Positions 44,661 through 52,616 of a stretch of DNA of 64,000 nt are shown piece after piece. The stretch covers positions 496,001 to 560,000 of the forward strand of contig NZ_FMHZ01000002.1 of NCBI RefSeq assembly GCF_900090315.1, written 5' to 3'. The notes below the pieces were generated by a model, which saw only the letters and a list, made by a program, of their open reading frames with translations, was not told the origin of the DNA and did no database searches. Both the position numbers and the translations under genes were made by a program. The DNA is from Micromonospora citrea (lineage in GTDB: Bacteria; Actinomycetota; Actinomycetes; Mycobacteriales; Micromonosporaceae). The stretch's first letter is position 1; each line of letters starts with the position of its first letter.

Positions 44661-46195
44661 AGCCGGGCGTGTGCTGCGGTGAGGCGTTCCTGGTCTGGGC
44701 GTTGCGATCGGTTGCCGGAGATGTCGTCGGCCCATTCGAGCAGGCGGTTCAGATGGCTGTCGACGGTTACGGTGGCGGTGCCCGGGTTGCCGACGACGAC
44801 CTCTCCGCTGGTGCCGTCGATGGTGACGAGTGTCCCTTCGGCGACGACGCGTTCGCCGACCCGCACACACTCCCCCGCGACGTCGACGCTCAGTGCGGTC
44901 GCGTTGACGACCGCGGGTCGTCCCATGGCTCGGGCCACGACGGCCGCGTGGCTGGTGGGTCCGCCACGGCTGGTGACTATCCCGGTGGCGGCCGCCAGAC
45001 CGTGCATGTCCAGCGGCGAGGTGTGGGGGCGCACGAGGACGACCGGGCCGTCGGCGGCCATGCGTGCGGCCCGGTCGGCGGTGACCGCGATGCGCCCGGC
45101 TGCGACACCCGGACATGCGCCCTGCCCGCGGGCGAGGACGTCGAGCCCGACGCCGGTGCGTATCCGGGGTGTGTGGGCGTTGCGCAGATGCTGTGGTGAG
45201 ACGCGCCGCAGGGCCGTGCGTCGGTCGATGAGCTGTTCGTCGGCGAGGTCGACGGCGACGCGGATCGCGGCACGGCCGGTGAGACCGCCGGGCCGCACCT
45301 GCAGAAGCCACAGGCGGCCTGCCTCGAACGTGAACTCGACGTGGCAGGCGTCGCGGTAGTGGTGTTCGACCCGGTGCAGGGCCGCCAGCAGGCCTCTCCA
45401 TACCGCCGGCTGCCGTTCGGCGAGCTCGGACAACGGCCGGGTGGTGGACCGTCCGGAGACGACATCTTCGCCCTGCCGGCCGAACAGGACGTCACCGAAC
45501 GGGGTCTTCTCGCCGGTGTTGGGATCGCGGCTGAAGGCAACGCCGGTGCCGCTGTGCTCGCCGCGGTTGCCGAACACCATGGCTTGGACGATCACGGCCG
45601 TGCCTGAGTCGTGTGGGATGTCGTGCAGTTCGCGGTAAGTGGTCGCGCGCGGGGTGTGCCACGACGCGAAGACCGCACCCACCGCCGCTCGCAGTTGGTC
45701 CATGGCGTCGTCAGGGACAGCCGTGCCGGACCGCCGAGTGCCTGCCGCCGCGTCGTCCGCGGTCGCGCGCACGGCGGCCGTAAAGCTGGTGAGAAATCGC
45801 TGGCGGGCTTCCCGCGTGAAGGTCGGGTCGCCGGTCTCGGCGGCCAGTCCGGCCGTCGCCTCGGTGGTGAGGCCGAGGTTGAGGATGGTGCTCATCATGC
45901 CGGGCATCGACACGGCGGCGCCGGATCGGACCGATACGACCAGGGGACGTCGAACCGCACCGAGGCGTCTTCCGGTGGCTGCCTCAAGTCCCTGAACGGC
46001 GGTGGCCAGCTCGGCGTCGAGGCCCTCGGGGAACCGCCCGTCACGCAAAAAGGCACGGCACGTGTGGGTGCCGATGACGAATCCGGGCGGGACGGGCAGG
46101 CCGAGACGTCGCAGCACGACGAGGCCGTGTCCCTTGCCGCCAAGCAGCTGCGGGGACTCGTCGGTGTCGGAACTGAGGGGACAGATCCAGTTCAT
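44657..46195 (-). CDS. PEP synthase/pyruvate phosphate dikinase-like protein without the C-terminal barrel
   Basis: A 512-residue protein. The N-terminal ATP-grasp domain is recognisable (LLGGKGHGLVVLRRLGLPVPPGFVI, VVSVRSGAAVSMPGMMSTILNLGL, VIVQAMVFGNRGEHSGTGVAFSRDPNTGE, LLQVRPG). The swivelling phosphohistidine domain follows (GIVTSRGGPTSHAAVVARAMGRPAVV, catalytic His). Full PPDK is ~870 residues; the PEP/pyruvate-binding TIM barrel is absent. Two-domain relatives such as rifampin phosphotransferase move phosphate from ATP to a small molecule, so this may phosphorylate an unknown substrate instead of making PEP. It starts 12 bases after a winged-helix gene. Confidence 0.85.
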   Translation of the reverse strand: MNWICPLSSDTDESPQLLGGKGHGLVVLRRLGLPVPPGFVIGTHTCRAFLRDGRFPEGLDAELATAVQGLEAATGRRLGAVRRPLVVSVRSGAAVSMPGMMSTILNLGLTTEATAGLAAETGDPTFTREARQRFLTSFTAAVRATADDAAAGTRRSGTAVPDDAMDQLRAAVGAVFASWHTPRATTYRELHDIPHDSGTAVIVQAMVFGNRGEHSGTGVAFSRDPNTGEKTPFGDVLFGRQGEDVVSGRSTTRPLSELAERQPAVWRGLLAALHRVEHHYRDACHVEFTFEAGRLWLLQVRPGGLTGRAAIRVAVDLADEQLIDRRTALRRVSPQHLRNAHTPRIRTGVGLDVLARGQGACPGVAAGRIAVTADRAARMAADGPVVLVRPHTSPLDMHGLAAATGIVTSRGGPTSHAAVVARAMGRPAVVNATALSVDVAGECVRVGERVVAEGTLVTIDGTSGEVVVGNPGTATVTVDSHLNRLLEWADDISGNRSQRPDQERLTAAHARL

Positions 46196-46206
46196 CGGAG
46201 GGCGGC

Positions 46207-46818
46207 TCACTGTCGTGGGATGCCGAGGGTGGCGAGCAGATCTTCGTGGAGCTGAAACCACACCGTGTGATAAGAGGTCGTGCTGTCGACCAGTTCATCC
46301 AGAGCGCCGGACCGGGCGCGGTCGAGCGCCGCGGCGAGTCTGGTCCGGTACCGCCGGAACCGCGGCGACGCCGCGGCCAGGTCCGCGCACACAGCCTCGG
46401 CACGCTGGTCCAGGTCGGCGAATCGCTTCAGGACTCGAGCGTCGTACGCGCGGTCGGAGTGGTCGTTCGAGGCAGCGACGCCGTCGACGGTACGCAGATG
46501 CCAGGCGGAGCAGAGATCCAGCAGCTCGGGGTTGAGCACCATGAACTTCTCGTACGCCGCGGCCACGGCGTCCCGGGCCCCGGTGGCGTCGAGCTCGCCG
46601 GCAATCCGTCGGGCGTCCTCGACACGGCCGGCCTCCGTGAGACCCCACCCGCCGAACTCGCCCGGCGTCCGCGTCACCAGGCCGGCAACGGCGAGATCGA
46701 TCAGCTGGGACTCCGTCTCCCCCTCGGGGAGGCCGGCCGCGTCTGCCACGCGCGCCAGTCCGGCGAATCCGATACACCGAAGCGCGTGCAGCACGAGCGA
46801 TTCGTCGGAGCCGGTCAT
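46207..46818 (-). CDS. Winged-helix regulator-like protein linked to the PEP-synthase-like gene
   Basis: A 203-residue protein. Residues ~5-65 look like a winged helix (SLVLHALRCIGFAGLARVADAAGLPEGETESQLIDLAVAGLVTRTPGEFGGWGLTEAGR). The rest is an all-helical domain with conserved acidic and aromatic residues (NPELLDLCSAWHLR, YDARVLKRFADLDQRA). It may control or bind the product of the downstream phosphotransferase-like enzyme. The ATG overlaps the TetR stop by four bases. Confidence 0.75.
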   Translation of the reverse strand: MTGSDESLVLHALRCIGFAGLARVADAAGLPEGETESQLIDLAVAGLVTRTPGEFGGWGLTEAGRVEDARRIAGELDATGARDAVAAAYEKFMVLNPELLDLCSAWHLRTVDGVAASNDHSDRAYDARVLKRFADLDQRAEAVCADLAAASPRFRRYRTRLAAALDRARSGALDELVDSTTSYHTVWFQLHEDLLATLGIPRQ

Positions 46819-47903
46819 CGTTCGTCCGCCTCGGTCGGCGTCGGGCTGGTCGCCGCCGCGTAGGCGGCGCCCCAACCGGATGCCCGAGCGATGATCTTCC
46901 CGTCTCGGATGCGGATCGCGGCTTCGGTCTTCTCGGCCGTGTCGGCACCGACGGCGGACGCGAGCGCGGCCTGGTCATCGACGACCAGGCGCGTCGACAG
47001 GCTGATCGTCGGCCCGAACGCCCGCCGCAGGCAGGCGGCGAGGTCGGTGATCTTCAGCCGGACCAGTGCCCCGATCTCGGCCGGGTCGCTCGTGACGATC
47101 GCCACGGTGACGACGTCTCCCGGCCGGGCGGCACGAACCGCTTCCTCGGCCGCCCCCAGGCGTCCTGTTCCGAGGACCACCACGAGGCCGTCGCCGTCGA
47201 ACCCGACGGGACGGCCCGTGATCGCATCAGCCAGCTCCGCCGGCGGCGTCCACGCGTCGTGGCGCGGTTCGGATGCGGCGACGTACGGCAGATGGGGCGG
47301 CCTCCAGACGTCGTCCACGTCGAGGCCGGCGAGATGACGGCAGGCGCGCGCCACGTCGAACGGATCACCGAAGCCCGGCGCGGTCTGGGCAAGATGACCC
47401 GCTCCGTTCAACAGGGTCAGGATCAGCTCGGCCAACCGCACCCGCCGACCCGCTTCGGGCGGCTGGCAGGACTCCAGCGCGAGAGCCACCAGCAGGCTTT
47501 CCAACGTGGTGAGCCCGGCAAGGGCGGCGCGCCCGGGTTCATCGTCGAACACGCCGGTCAGTGACTGGTACTTCAGTTTGGCGGCGGCGGCCGAATCACC
47601 GGCCAGCGGCAGCCGTTCGAGCCAGACGCGCGCGAAGGCCTCGACCGCCGTCGCCACATCCATCGCCACAGCGGGCGCCTCCGGCGCGGGCGTGCGCGGT
47701 ACAGCTTCGAGCAGAACCGCCAGGTACAACGATCGCTTGCTCGGAAAGTTCGAGTAGACGGCGCCTCGGGTCAGGTCCGCTCGCGCAGCGATGCGATCGA
47801 CCTTGGCGTCGACATAGCCGTGCTCGGCGAACTCCTGCGTCGCCGCCGCCAGCACGGCGGCGCGCGTCCTCGCCTGCTGTTGCGCCCGCGTCAACCGCAC
47901 CAC
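46815..47903 (-). CDS. TetR-family regulator with a large C-terminal domain
   Basis: A 362-residue protein, much longer than the usual ~200 residues. Residues 1-55 form the TetR helix-turn-helix (RAAVLAAATQEFAEHGYVDAKVDRIAARADLTRGAVYSNFPSKRSLYLAVL). A normal ligand domain follows to ~residue 205. The last ~150 residues (LVVVLGTGRLGAAEEAVRAARPGDVVTVAIVTSD ... IRDGKIIARASGWGAAYAAA) have the strand order of a thioredoxin/peroxiredoxin-like domain without an obvious CxxC. It heads the operon and is divergent from an ABC exporter it may repress. Double GTG at the start (47903 or 47900). Confidence 0.85.
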   Translation of the reverse strand: MVRLTRAQQQARTRAAVLAAATQEFAEHGYVDAKVDRIAARADLTRGAVYSNFPSKRSLYLAVLLEAVPRTPAPEAPAVAMDVATAVEAFARVWLERLPLAGDSAAAAKLKYQSLTGVFDDEPGRAALAGLTTLESLLVALALESCQPPEAGRRVRLAELILTLLNGAGHLAQTAPGFGDPFDVARACRHLAGLDVDDVWRPPHLPYVAASEPRHDAWTPPAELADAITGRPVGFDGDGLVVVLGTGRLGAAEEAVRAARPGDVVTVAIVTSDPAEIGALVRLKITDLAACLRRAFGPTISLSTRLVVDDQAALASAVGADTAEKTEAAIRIRDGKIIARASGWGAAYAAATSPTPTEADER

Positions 47904-47952
47904 CGAAACCCCCTCTTACGCGTTTCGCCACCGGCAGCATACTATCGACATC

Positions 47953-47971
47953 CAGATGATGACGGCATCTG
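47953..47971. promoter_or_regulatory. Candidate TetR operator between the regulator and the ABC exporter
   Basis: An inverted repeat, CAGATG, seven bases, CATCTG, lies in the 107-bp divergent gap, 50 bp from the TetR start and 40 bp from the ATPase start. Position and symmetry suit a TetR dimer controlling both directions. Confidence 0.45.
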
Positions 47972-48010
47972 AATGTTGTGTGTTTCTCAACCGCTCGCGA
48001 AGGGAGCGCT

Positions 48011-48976
48011 GTGACCGACCACGGCCTGGAAGCGCACGAGCTCACCAAACGCTTCCGCGGCACCACCGCTCTCAACGGCGTCGACCTGGCGATCCCCCGA
48101 GGCCAGATCCTGGGTCTGCTGGGCCCCAACGGCGCCGGCAAGACCACCCTCATCCGGGTTCTCGCCACCCTGCTCAGGCCCGACAGCGGAACCGCGCGGG
48201 TGGCCGGCTACGACGTCGTGCGCCATGCGGGACAGGTACGCCGACGCATCGCCCTGTCCGGCCAGCACACGAGCGTCGACGAGGAAATCGACGGGCGGGC
48301 GAATCTCGTCATGATCGGTCAGCTCCTCGACCTGACCCGGCGCGACGCCATCCGCCGGGCCGACGAGCTGCTGTCCCGCTTCGGCCTCACCGAGGCGGGC
48401 AGCCGGCGCGTCGCCACGTACTCCGGTGGCATGCGCCGCCGGCTCGACCTGGCGGCGAGCCTGGTCGGCCGCCCCCAGGTGGTGTTCCTGGACGAACCCT
48501 CGGTCGGCCTCGACCCCGGCAAACGCGAAGAGCTGTGGCAGATGATCCGCGACCTCAGCTCCGACGGGGCCACCGTCCTGCTGACGACTCAGTATCTGGA
48601 AGAAGCCGACACTCTCGCCGACGCCGTCACCGTCATCGACCACGGACGGGTCATCGCGAGCGGCACTCCGGCGCAACTCAAACAACAGGTCGGCGGACAC
48701 ACCGTCAACGTGCGAGTCGAAGACCCCGCCGACGTCGACCGCGTCGCCGCCATCCTCACCGTCGTCACCGACCGGACCCCGGCACGCGCCACCCGTCACC
48801 AACTGACCGTGCCGGTCTCCGGGGACGACGACTTCTTCCGGATCACCGCCGAACTGCGCCGCCAAGCCGTCGGCGTCAGCGAACTGTCGCTCCGCCTACC
48901 CAGCCTCGACGAGGCATTCCACGCCCTGACCGACGCAGCGAGCCCGCACGCCGACTCCGCAAAGGCCCCGAGATGA
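48011..48976 (+). CDS. DrrA-type ABC exporter ATPase
   Basis: A 321-residue protein; the GTG at 48011 follows AAGGGAG. Walker A LLGPNGAGKTTL, Q-loop region SGQHTSVDEEI, signature ATYSGGMRRRLDLAASL, Walker B VVFLDEPSVGLDP and the switch-region TTQYLEEAD. The ~90-residue C-terminal domain is typical of the DrrA (daunorubicin resistance) subfamily. It powers export through the permease encoded next (ATGA overlap). Likely regulated by the divergent TetR protein. Confidence 0.93.
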   Translation: MTDHGLEAHELTKRFRGTTALNGVDLAIPRGQILGLLGPNGAGKTTLIRVLATLLRPDSGTARVAGYDVVRHAGQVRRRIALSGQHTSVDEEIDGRANLVMIGQLLDLTRRDAIRRADELLSRFGLTEAGSRRVATYSGGMRRRLDLAASLVGRPQVVFLDEPSVGLDPGKREELWQMIRDLSSDGATVLLTTQYLEEADTLADAVTVIDHGRVIASGTPAQLKQQVGGHTVNVRVEDPADVDRVAAILTVVTDRTPARATRHQLTVPVSGDDDFFRITAELRRQAVGVSELSLRLPSLDEAFHALTDAASPHADSAKAPR

Positions 48977-49776
48977 CCATGCCCACCCATCCCGTCGACC
49001 CGCGAGCGGACCGGCCGCTGCGCTGGCTACGCCACAGCCTCGTCCTCGCCCGCCGCAGCCTCGCCAAGACCTCCCGCAACCCAGGCGCCATCGTCAACGG
49101 GGTGGTCACCCCCGCGCTCTTCCTCATCCTCTTCCTGTATCTCTTCGGTGGGGCGGTCGCCGGCTCGACCGACGACTACATGCAGTACCTGTTCCCCGGC
49201 ATCATCGTCATGGGCGCCGGCCTGACCGGGCTCGTGTCGACCGGCACGAACATCAACACAGATCTCAAGAAGGGCGTCAACGATCGCTTCCGCAGCCTGC
49301 CCATCAGCCGCCTGGCACCGCTGCTCGGCTCCGTGCTCGCCGACATCGTCCGCTACCTGATCGCCGTCGCGATCCTGTTCCTGCTCGGAACGATCCTCGG
49401 TTTCCGCAGCCACGGCGGCGTCACCGCCACCCTCGCCGCCATTGGCCTGGCCATCCTCTTCGGCTTCTGCGTCAGCTGGATCACGGTGCTCATCGGCGTC
49501 ATGGCCAAGAGCGCCGAGGCCGTCCTGGCGTTCAGTTTTCTCACCTTTCTGCCGCTTCAGCTCGGCACCAGCCTCGCCGCCCCCACCACGAGCCTTCCCG
49601 GCTGGCTGCGATCCTGGGTACAGGTCAACCCGGTGACCGTCGTCATGGACGCCTGCCGCGCGTTGCTCAACGGAACACCGCCCGGCGACCGGATCACCGT
49701 CACGCTCACCTGGTGTGCGGCGATATTCCTGTTGTCGTGCCCGATGGCGGTCTGGACCTACAGTCGCCGCCAATGA
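48973..49776 (+). CDS. DrrB-type ABC-2 exporter permease
   Basis: A 267-residue protein with six membrane segments and the ABC-2 signature (NPGAIVNGVVTPALFLILFLYLFGG, YLFPGIIVMGAGLTGLVSTGTNINTDLKKGVNDRFRSLPISRLAPLLG). Two copies with two ATPases would form the exporter. The ATG overlaps the ATPase stop. The substrate is probably a hydrophobic antibiotic-like compound, by family. Confidence 0.93.
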   Translation: MTMPTHPVDPRADRPLRWLRHSLVLARRSLAKTSRNPGAIVNGVVTPALFLILFLYLFGGAVAGSTDDYMQYLFPGIIVMGAGLTGLVSTGTNINTDLKKGVNDRFRSLPISRLAPLLGSVLADIVRYLIAVAILFLLGTILGFRSHGGVTATLAAIGLAILFGFCVSWITVLIGVMAKSAEAVLAFSFLTFLPLQLGTSLAAPTTSLPGWLRSWVQVNPVTVVMDACRALLNGTPPGDRITVTLTWCAAIFLLSCPMAVWTYSRRQ

Positions 49777-50042
49777 CCGCGAACGACGCACCTCCAGCTG
49801 CCCGTCGCTCGACCATCCCACAAGTCGATCGACCGACTGAGCAACCCGGCTGGCATAGCCGACGCCTTGAGGTTGATCCTGCAGGCCCGCACTCTGCCGT
49901 CGATCCGGCCATCAACGGCGACAAAGTGCGTCGAGCGGACACCGCGATGACCGAGGGTGACGCTTGACGCCTGAGCCACCGGGCACACGGCGGCAGATCC
50001 GGGTTCACGATCGACCGCCGACCGTGACAGGATACTGCCTCA
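49777..50042. other. Intergenic region without a convincing gene
   Basis: A 64-codon frame starts at ATG 49773, overlapping the permease stop, but its Pro/Arg-rich composition resembles no protein. A 76-codon frame on the minus strand (49758-49988) is equally unconvincing. No hairpin terminator is obvious. Confidence 0.4.
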
Positions 50043-50852
50043 ATGATCAGGTTCCGGTTCGAGTTGTACCCACTGGACGAGGTGTCGCCGTGGGGCAGGG
50101 ATCAGCCGACGCTCCACTGGTTCGGGCTCACCGAGGGCTGGTACTGGCTCGAAGCGGGCGGCCACGAACTTCTGCGCCGCACCCGGCAGGTCCGCCAGCA
50201 TCCCTACGTCGACTACTACCTGGCCCGGCTCTGGGAGGACGTCATCTTCTTCACGCCCCAGGTGCTGGAGCCGGTGCCCGATGATCTGCAGCCACTCATC
50301 GCCTCCCACCGCGCACAGTGGACGTGCGACCCGCTCGACTTCGTCGCCGAACCCGATGAGGAACCGACCGACGACGGGAACGCGGACGTGCCCGACCATC
50401 CTGTCGTCACCGCCGCCATCTGGCACAGCGAGCACCACCTGGACTTCGGTTACCTCCGCAATCCGCCCAAGCTGCGATTCTGGCGTACCAGCCGCGGCGT
50501 GCGGGACGAGATCACCATCGACTGGCAACACGAGGACGACGGCGAGATCGGTTTTCACGGCGACCCCACAATCCGGCTCAGCGTCCCGACCACCGCCTAC
50601 CTCGAGGCCGTGCACACCCTCAACCGCGAGTTGATGGACGCCATGGAGCAGCGGATCGAGGAACTGGAACGCCGCGGCGGGCTACCTGGCGTGGACCTCG
50701 ACCTCGTCCAGCTGAGGCGTGAACACGAAGACCGGCGACACTGGCTCGCCAAGAACCTCGACCGCTCCCCTGGAACCGACTGGAACATCCTCCGCCAAGG
50801 TGCCCGCCTGCTGCTCGACGACGTGCGACGAGCCGACGCCCCGGAGGGCTAG
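50043..50852 (+). CDS. DUF5984 family protein
   Basis: A 269-residue cytosolic protein. The start IRFRFELYPLDEVSPWGRDQPTLHWFGLTEGWYWLEAGGHELLR and the later HHLDFGYLRNPPKLRFWRTSRGVRDEITIDWQ match DUF5984, an actinobacterial family of unknown function. The centre is acidic; the C-terminal ~90 residues form a coiled coil (LNRELMDAMEQRIEELERRG). Such aromatic-rich acidic proteins sometimes serve as immunity or antitoxin proteins, but no toxin is adjacent. Confidence 0.75.
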   Translation: MIRFRFELYPLDEVSPWGRDQPTLHWFGLTEGWYWLEAGGHELLRRTRQVRQHPYVDYYLARLWEDVIFFTPQVLEPVPDDLQPLIASHRAQWTCDPLDFVAEPDEEPTDDGNADVPDHPVVTAAIWHSEHHLDFGYLRNPPKLRFWRTSRGVRDEITIDWQHEDDGEIGFHGDPTIRLSVPTTAYLEAVHTLNRELMDAMEQRIEELERRGGLPGVDLDLVQLRREHEDRRHWLAKNLDRSPGTDWNILRQGARLLLDDVRRADAPEG

Positions 50853-51007
50853 GCACTCCTTCCCACACCTGGCAGGGGCAGCATCCGCGCACCGGCACGT
50901 CCGCGCGGCGCCACCCGTCAGCTTGCTGCTGACCACGACGCGCGGTCTGCGGCGATCCGGACGTCGGCCCGGTTCAATGGCTGCCCGCCGATGCGAGGAT
51001 CGGCGGT

Positions 51008-51409
51008 GTGGTCGAACTGCCTGCGGGATCTTGGTGGGACTGGGACGTGTTGCACTTCGACGGCTCCCAGCTTCGGTTGGCTGCGGGACACGACCTGGCC
51101 TACCACCATGGCCTCGAGGTGGTCTTCACCGACGTCGCATACCTGGCCTGCCCGACCCAGTTCCGAGACCCTCGGTTCCGGGAACCCACCCTCGACGAGC
51201 GTGCGCTGGTGCTTCGGCACGTCGGTGAAGAGCCACCAGTGATCGTTGCCTTCGACGTCGAGGCACCGGCCGGGGATGACCTACTTCCCTGCCTCGTCGC
51301 AGCAGGGTCGGTCGAGGTGGTGGACGGCCTGGTCTACCGCTACTGGCGTGACAACCTCACTGCCGGAGAACGACTGGCTCCGCACCTGCGGCCGCCCCAG
51401 CCGTCGTAG
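51008..51409 (+). CDS. Hypothetical protein
   Basis: A 133-residue acidic, beta-rich protein starting with GTG (VELPAGSWWDWDVLHFDGSQLRLAAGHDLAYHHGLEVVF). No signal peptide, membrane segment or known motif. Codon use is normal, and the frame is supported by aromatic-rich, non-random composition. It follows DUF5984 by 155 bases; the two may belong to one functional group. Unassigned. Confidence 0.55.
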   Translation: MVELPAGSWWDWDVLHFDGSQLRLAAGHDLAYHHGLEVVFTDVAYLACPTQFRDPRFREPTLDERALVLRHVGEEPPVIVAFDVEAPAGDDLLPCLVAAGSVEVVDGLVYRYWRDNLTAGERLAPHLRPPQPS

Positions 51410-51475
51410 GGCCGGCACCCTGGGCGAAGGCGCAGTCGGGTTACGACGGCCCGGCTCCCCTGCCGGCGTCGGCCC

Positions 51476-51790
51476 ACGCTCGGCAGCCTCGGTGCCGCCG
51501 TCTACCGCGACACGATCGCACCGCCCGCCGGCACTTCGGCGAGGCACTGGAGATCGCCGGGGCGAGCATCGAGGGAGCCGTGGCGGTCGCCCGACAGTTG
51601 CCCGCCGAAACCGCCGAGGCCCTGATGACCGCCGCCAGGACTGCCTGCACGGGCGGGCTCAACACGATCGGCATCGCCTGCGCCGTCATCACCGCGCTCA
51701 GCGCGGCCATCTCGCTCACCGTGCTGCGCGAGCACCGGGGCGCCGCCCCCTCCGGCGACGTCCCGCCCACGCAGGAGGCCGAGCGGGAGA
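51476..51790 (+). pseudogene. C-terminal remnant of a DHA2 MFS transporter, frameshifted
   Basis: Two frames together spell the end of a QacA/SmvA-like exporter. The first gives LGSLGAAVYRDTIAPPAG (51479-51532). After a frame change the second gives HFGEALEIAGASIEGAVAVARQLPAETAEALMTAARTACTGGLNTIGIACAVITALSAAISLTVLREHR. The first ~400 residues of a normal transporter are missing. A strong terminator follows. The TetR gene that converges on it may once have regulated it. Confidence 0.65.
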
Positions 51791-51833
51791 AGGTGGCCGG
51801 GCAACCCCTGTCGGCCACCTTCTCCCGCTCGGC
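51778..51833 (+). terminator. Strong hairpin terminator after the MFS remnant
   Basis: A perfect 21-bp stem (51778-51798 with 51813-51833) with a 14-base loop. It lies between the remnant and the convergent TetR gene and could act in both directions. Confidence 0.8.
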
Positions 51834-51941
51834 TGCATCGGCAACGACAAGGACCGAACATCGATTTCGTGGGAAGGGCGCGGGCCGGAGCTCCGCCCTT
51901 GCGGTGGACCAGGGGCTCCGGACCGCCGCTCGACCGGGAAC

Positions 51942-52529
51942 TTATTCGGTTGCCTTCGGGTGAGTCTCATTCGACAGGGTTCGCATGGCCTGCGCGAGAT
52001 CGCGGGCCGATGGCGTCGATGCGGGGTCCAGCATCCACTGCAGCATCACGCCGTTGATGAGGGCCAGCGCGAGCGATCCGACCGTCCGGGCCGCCTCGGG
52101 TGAGACGTCGTCCGGGTGCACCGCGAGCACGAGCGCGGCCAGGTCTCGCCGGCTGTCGGCGTAGATGCGCAGCAGTTGCTCGCGGACCTCGGTGGCGAAC
52201 TCGGCCTGCGCGTAGGCCTGCACACTCGCCACGAGCACGTTGCGTTTCTCAGGCGCCGCCCTGAGGAGTCCGACGAGGAAGTGCTCGAGGCGTTCCGCCG
52301 GGGTACCCGCGAGGTCGGCGGTCACGGCATCGGCGACCGCGTCGCCCCATTCCTCGAACGTCTCGATGACGGCGGCGTTGAGAAGCGCGTCCTTCGAGCC
52401 GAAGTGGTACCCGATCGAGGCGAGGTTCGCTCCGGTGACAGCCACGATGTCGCGGGCCGTCGTGTGCGCATAGCCGCGTTCAGCCAGACACCGCTTGGCT
52501 CCGGCGAGTAGGTCTTCGCGCTGCCCCAT
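51942..52529 (-). CDS. TetR-family regulator
   Basis: A 195-residue protein. The helix-turn-helix covers residues ~8-50 (LLAGAKRCLAERGYAHTTARDIVAVTGANLASIGYHFGSKDALLNAAV); a TetR C-terminal ligand domain follows. It is divergent from the GH39-like gene across an 87-bp gap with a clear inverted repeat, so it probably represses that gene and itself. Confidence 0.9.
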   Translation of the reverse strand: MGQREDLLAGAKRCLAERGYAHTTARDIVAVTGANLASIGYHFGSKDALLNAAVIETFEEWGDAVADAVTADLAGTPAERLEHFLVGLLRAAPEKRNVLVASVQAYAQAEFATEVREQLLRIYADSRRDLAALVLAVHPDDVSPEAARTVGSLALALINGVMLQWMLDPASTPSARDLAQAMRTLSNETHPKATE

Positions 52530-52565
52530 GCCGGTGAGTCTACCGGGGCCGGTATACGAGCGTGT

Positions 52566-52592
52566 TGTACATGCGTATTATACAAACGTACA
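52566..52592. promoter_or_regulatory. TetR-type operator between TetR and the GH39-like gene
   Basis: A 27-bp imperfect palindrome, TGTAC ... GTAT-T-ATAC ... GTACA, matching at about 20 of 26 positions, in the AT-richest part of the gap. It ends 24 bp before the glycosidase ATG and would block its promoter. Confidence 0.6.
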
Positions 52593-52616
52593 CATCGCTC
52601 GAAGACGGAGGCCCTC

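Noticed and set aside
49773..49967. A 64-codon frame overlapping the ABC permease stop by ATGA
   Set aside because: The overlap is suggestive, but the product is Pro/Arg-rich without hydrophobic core or family similarity; kept only as an intergenic note.
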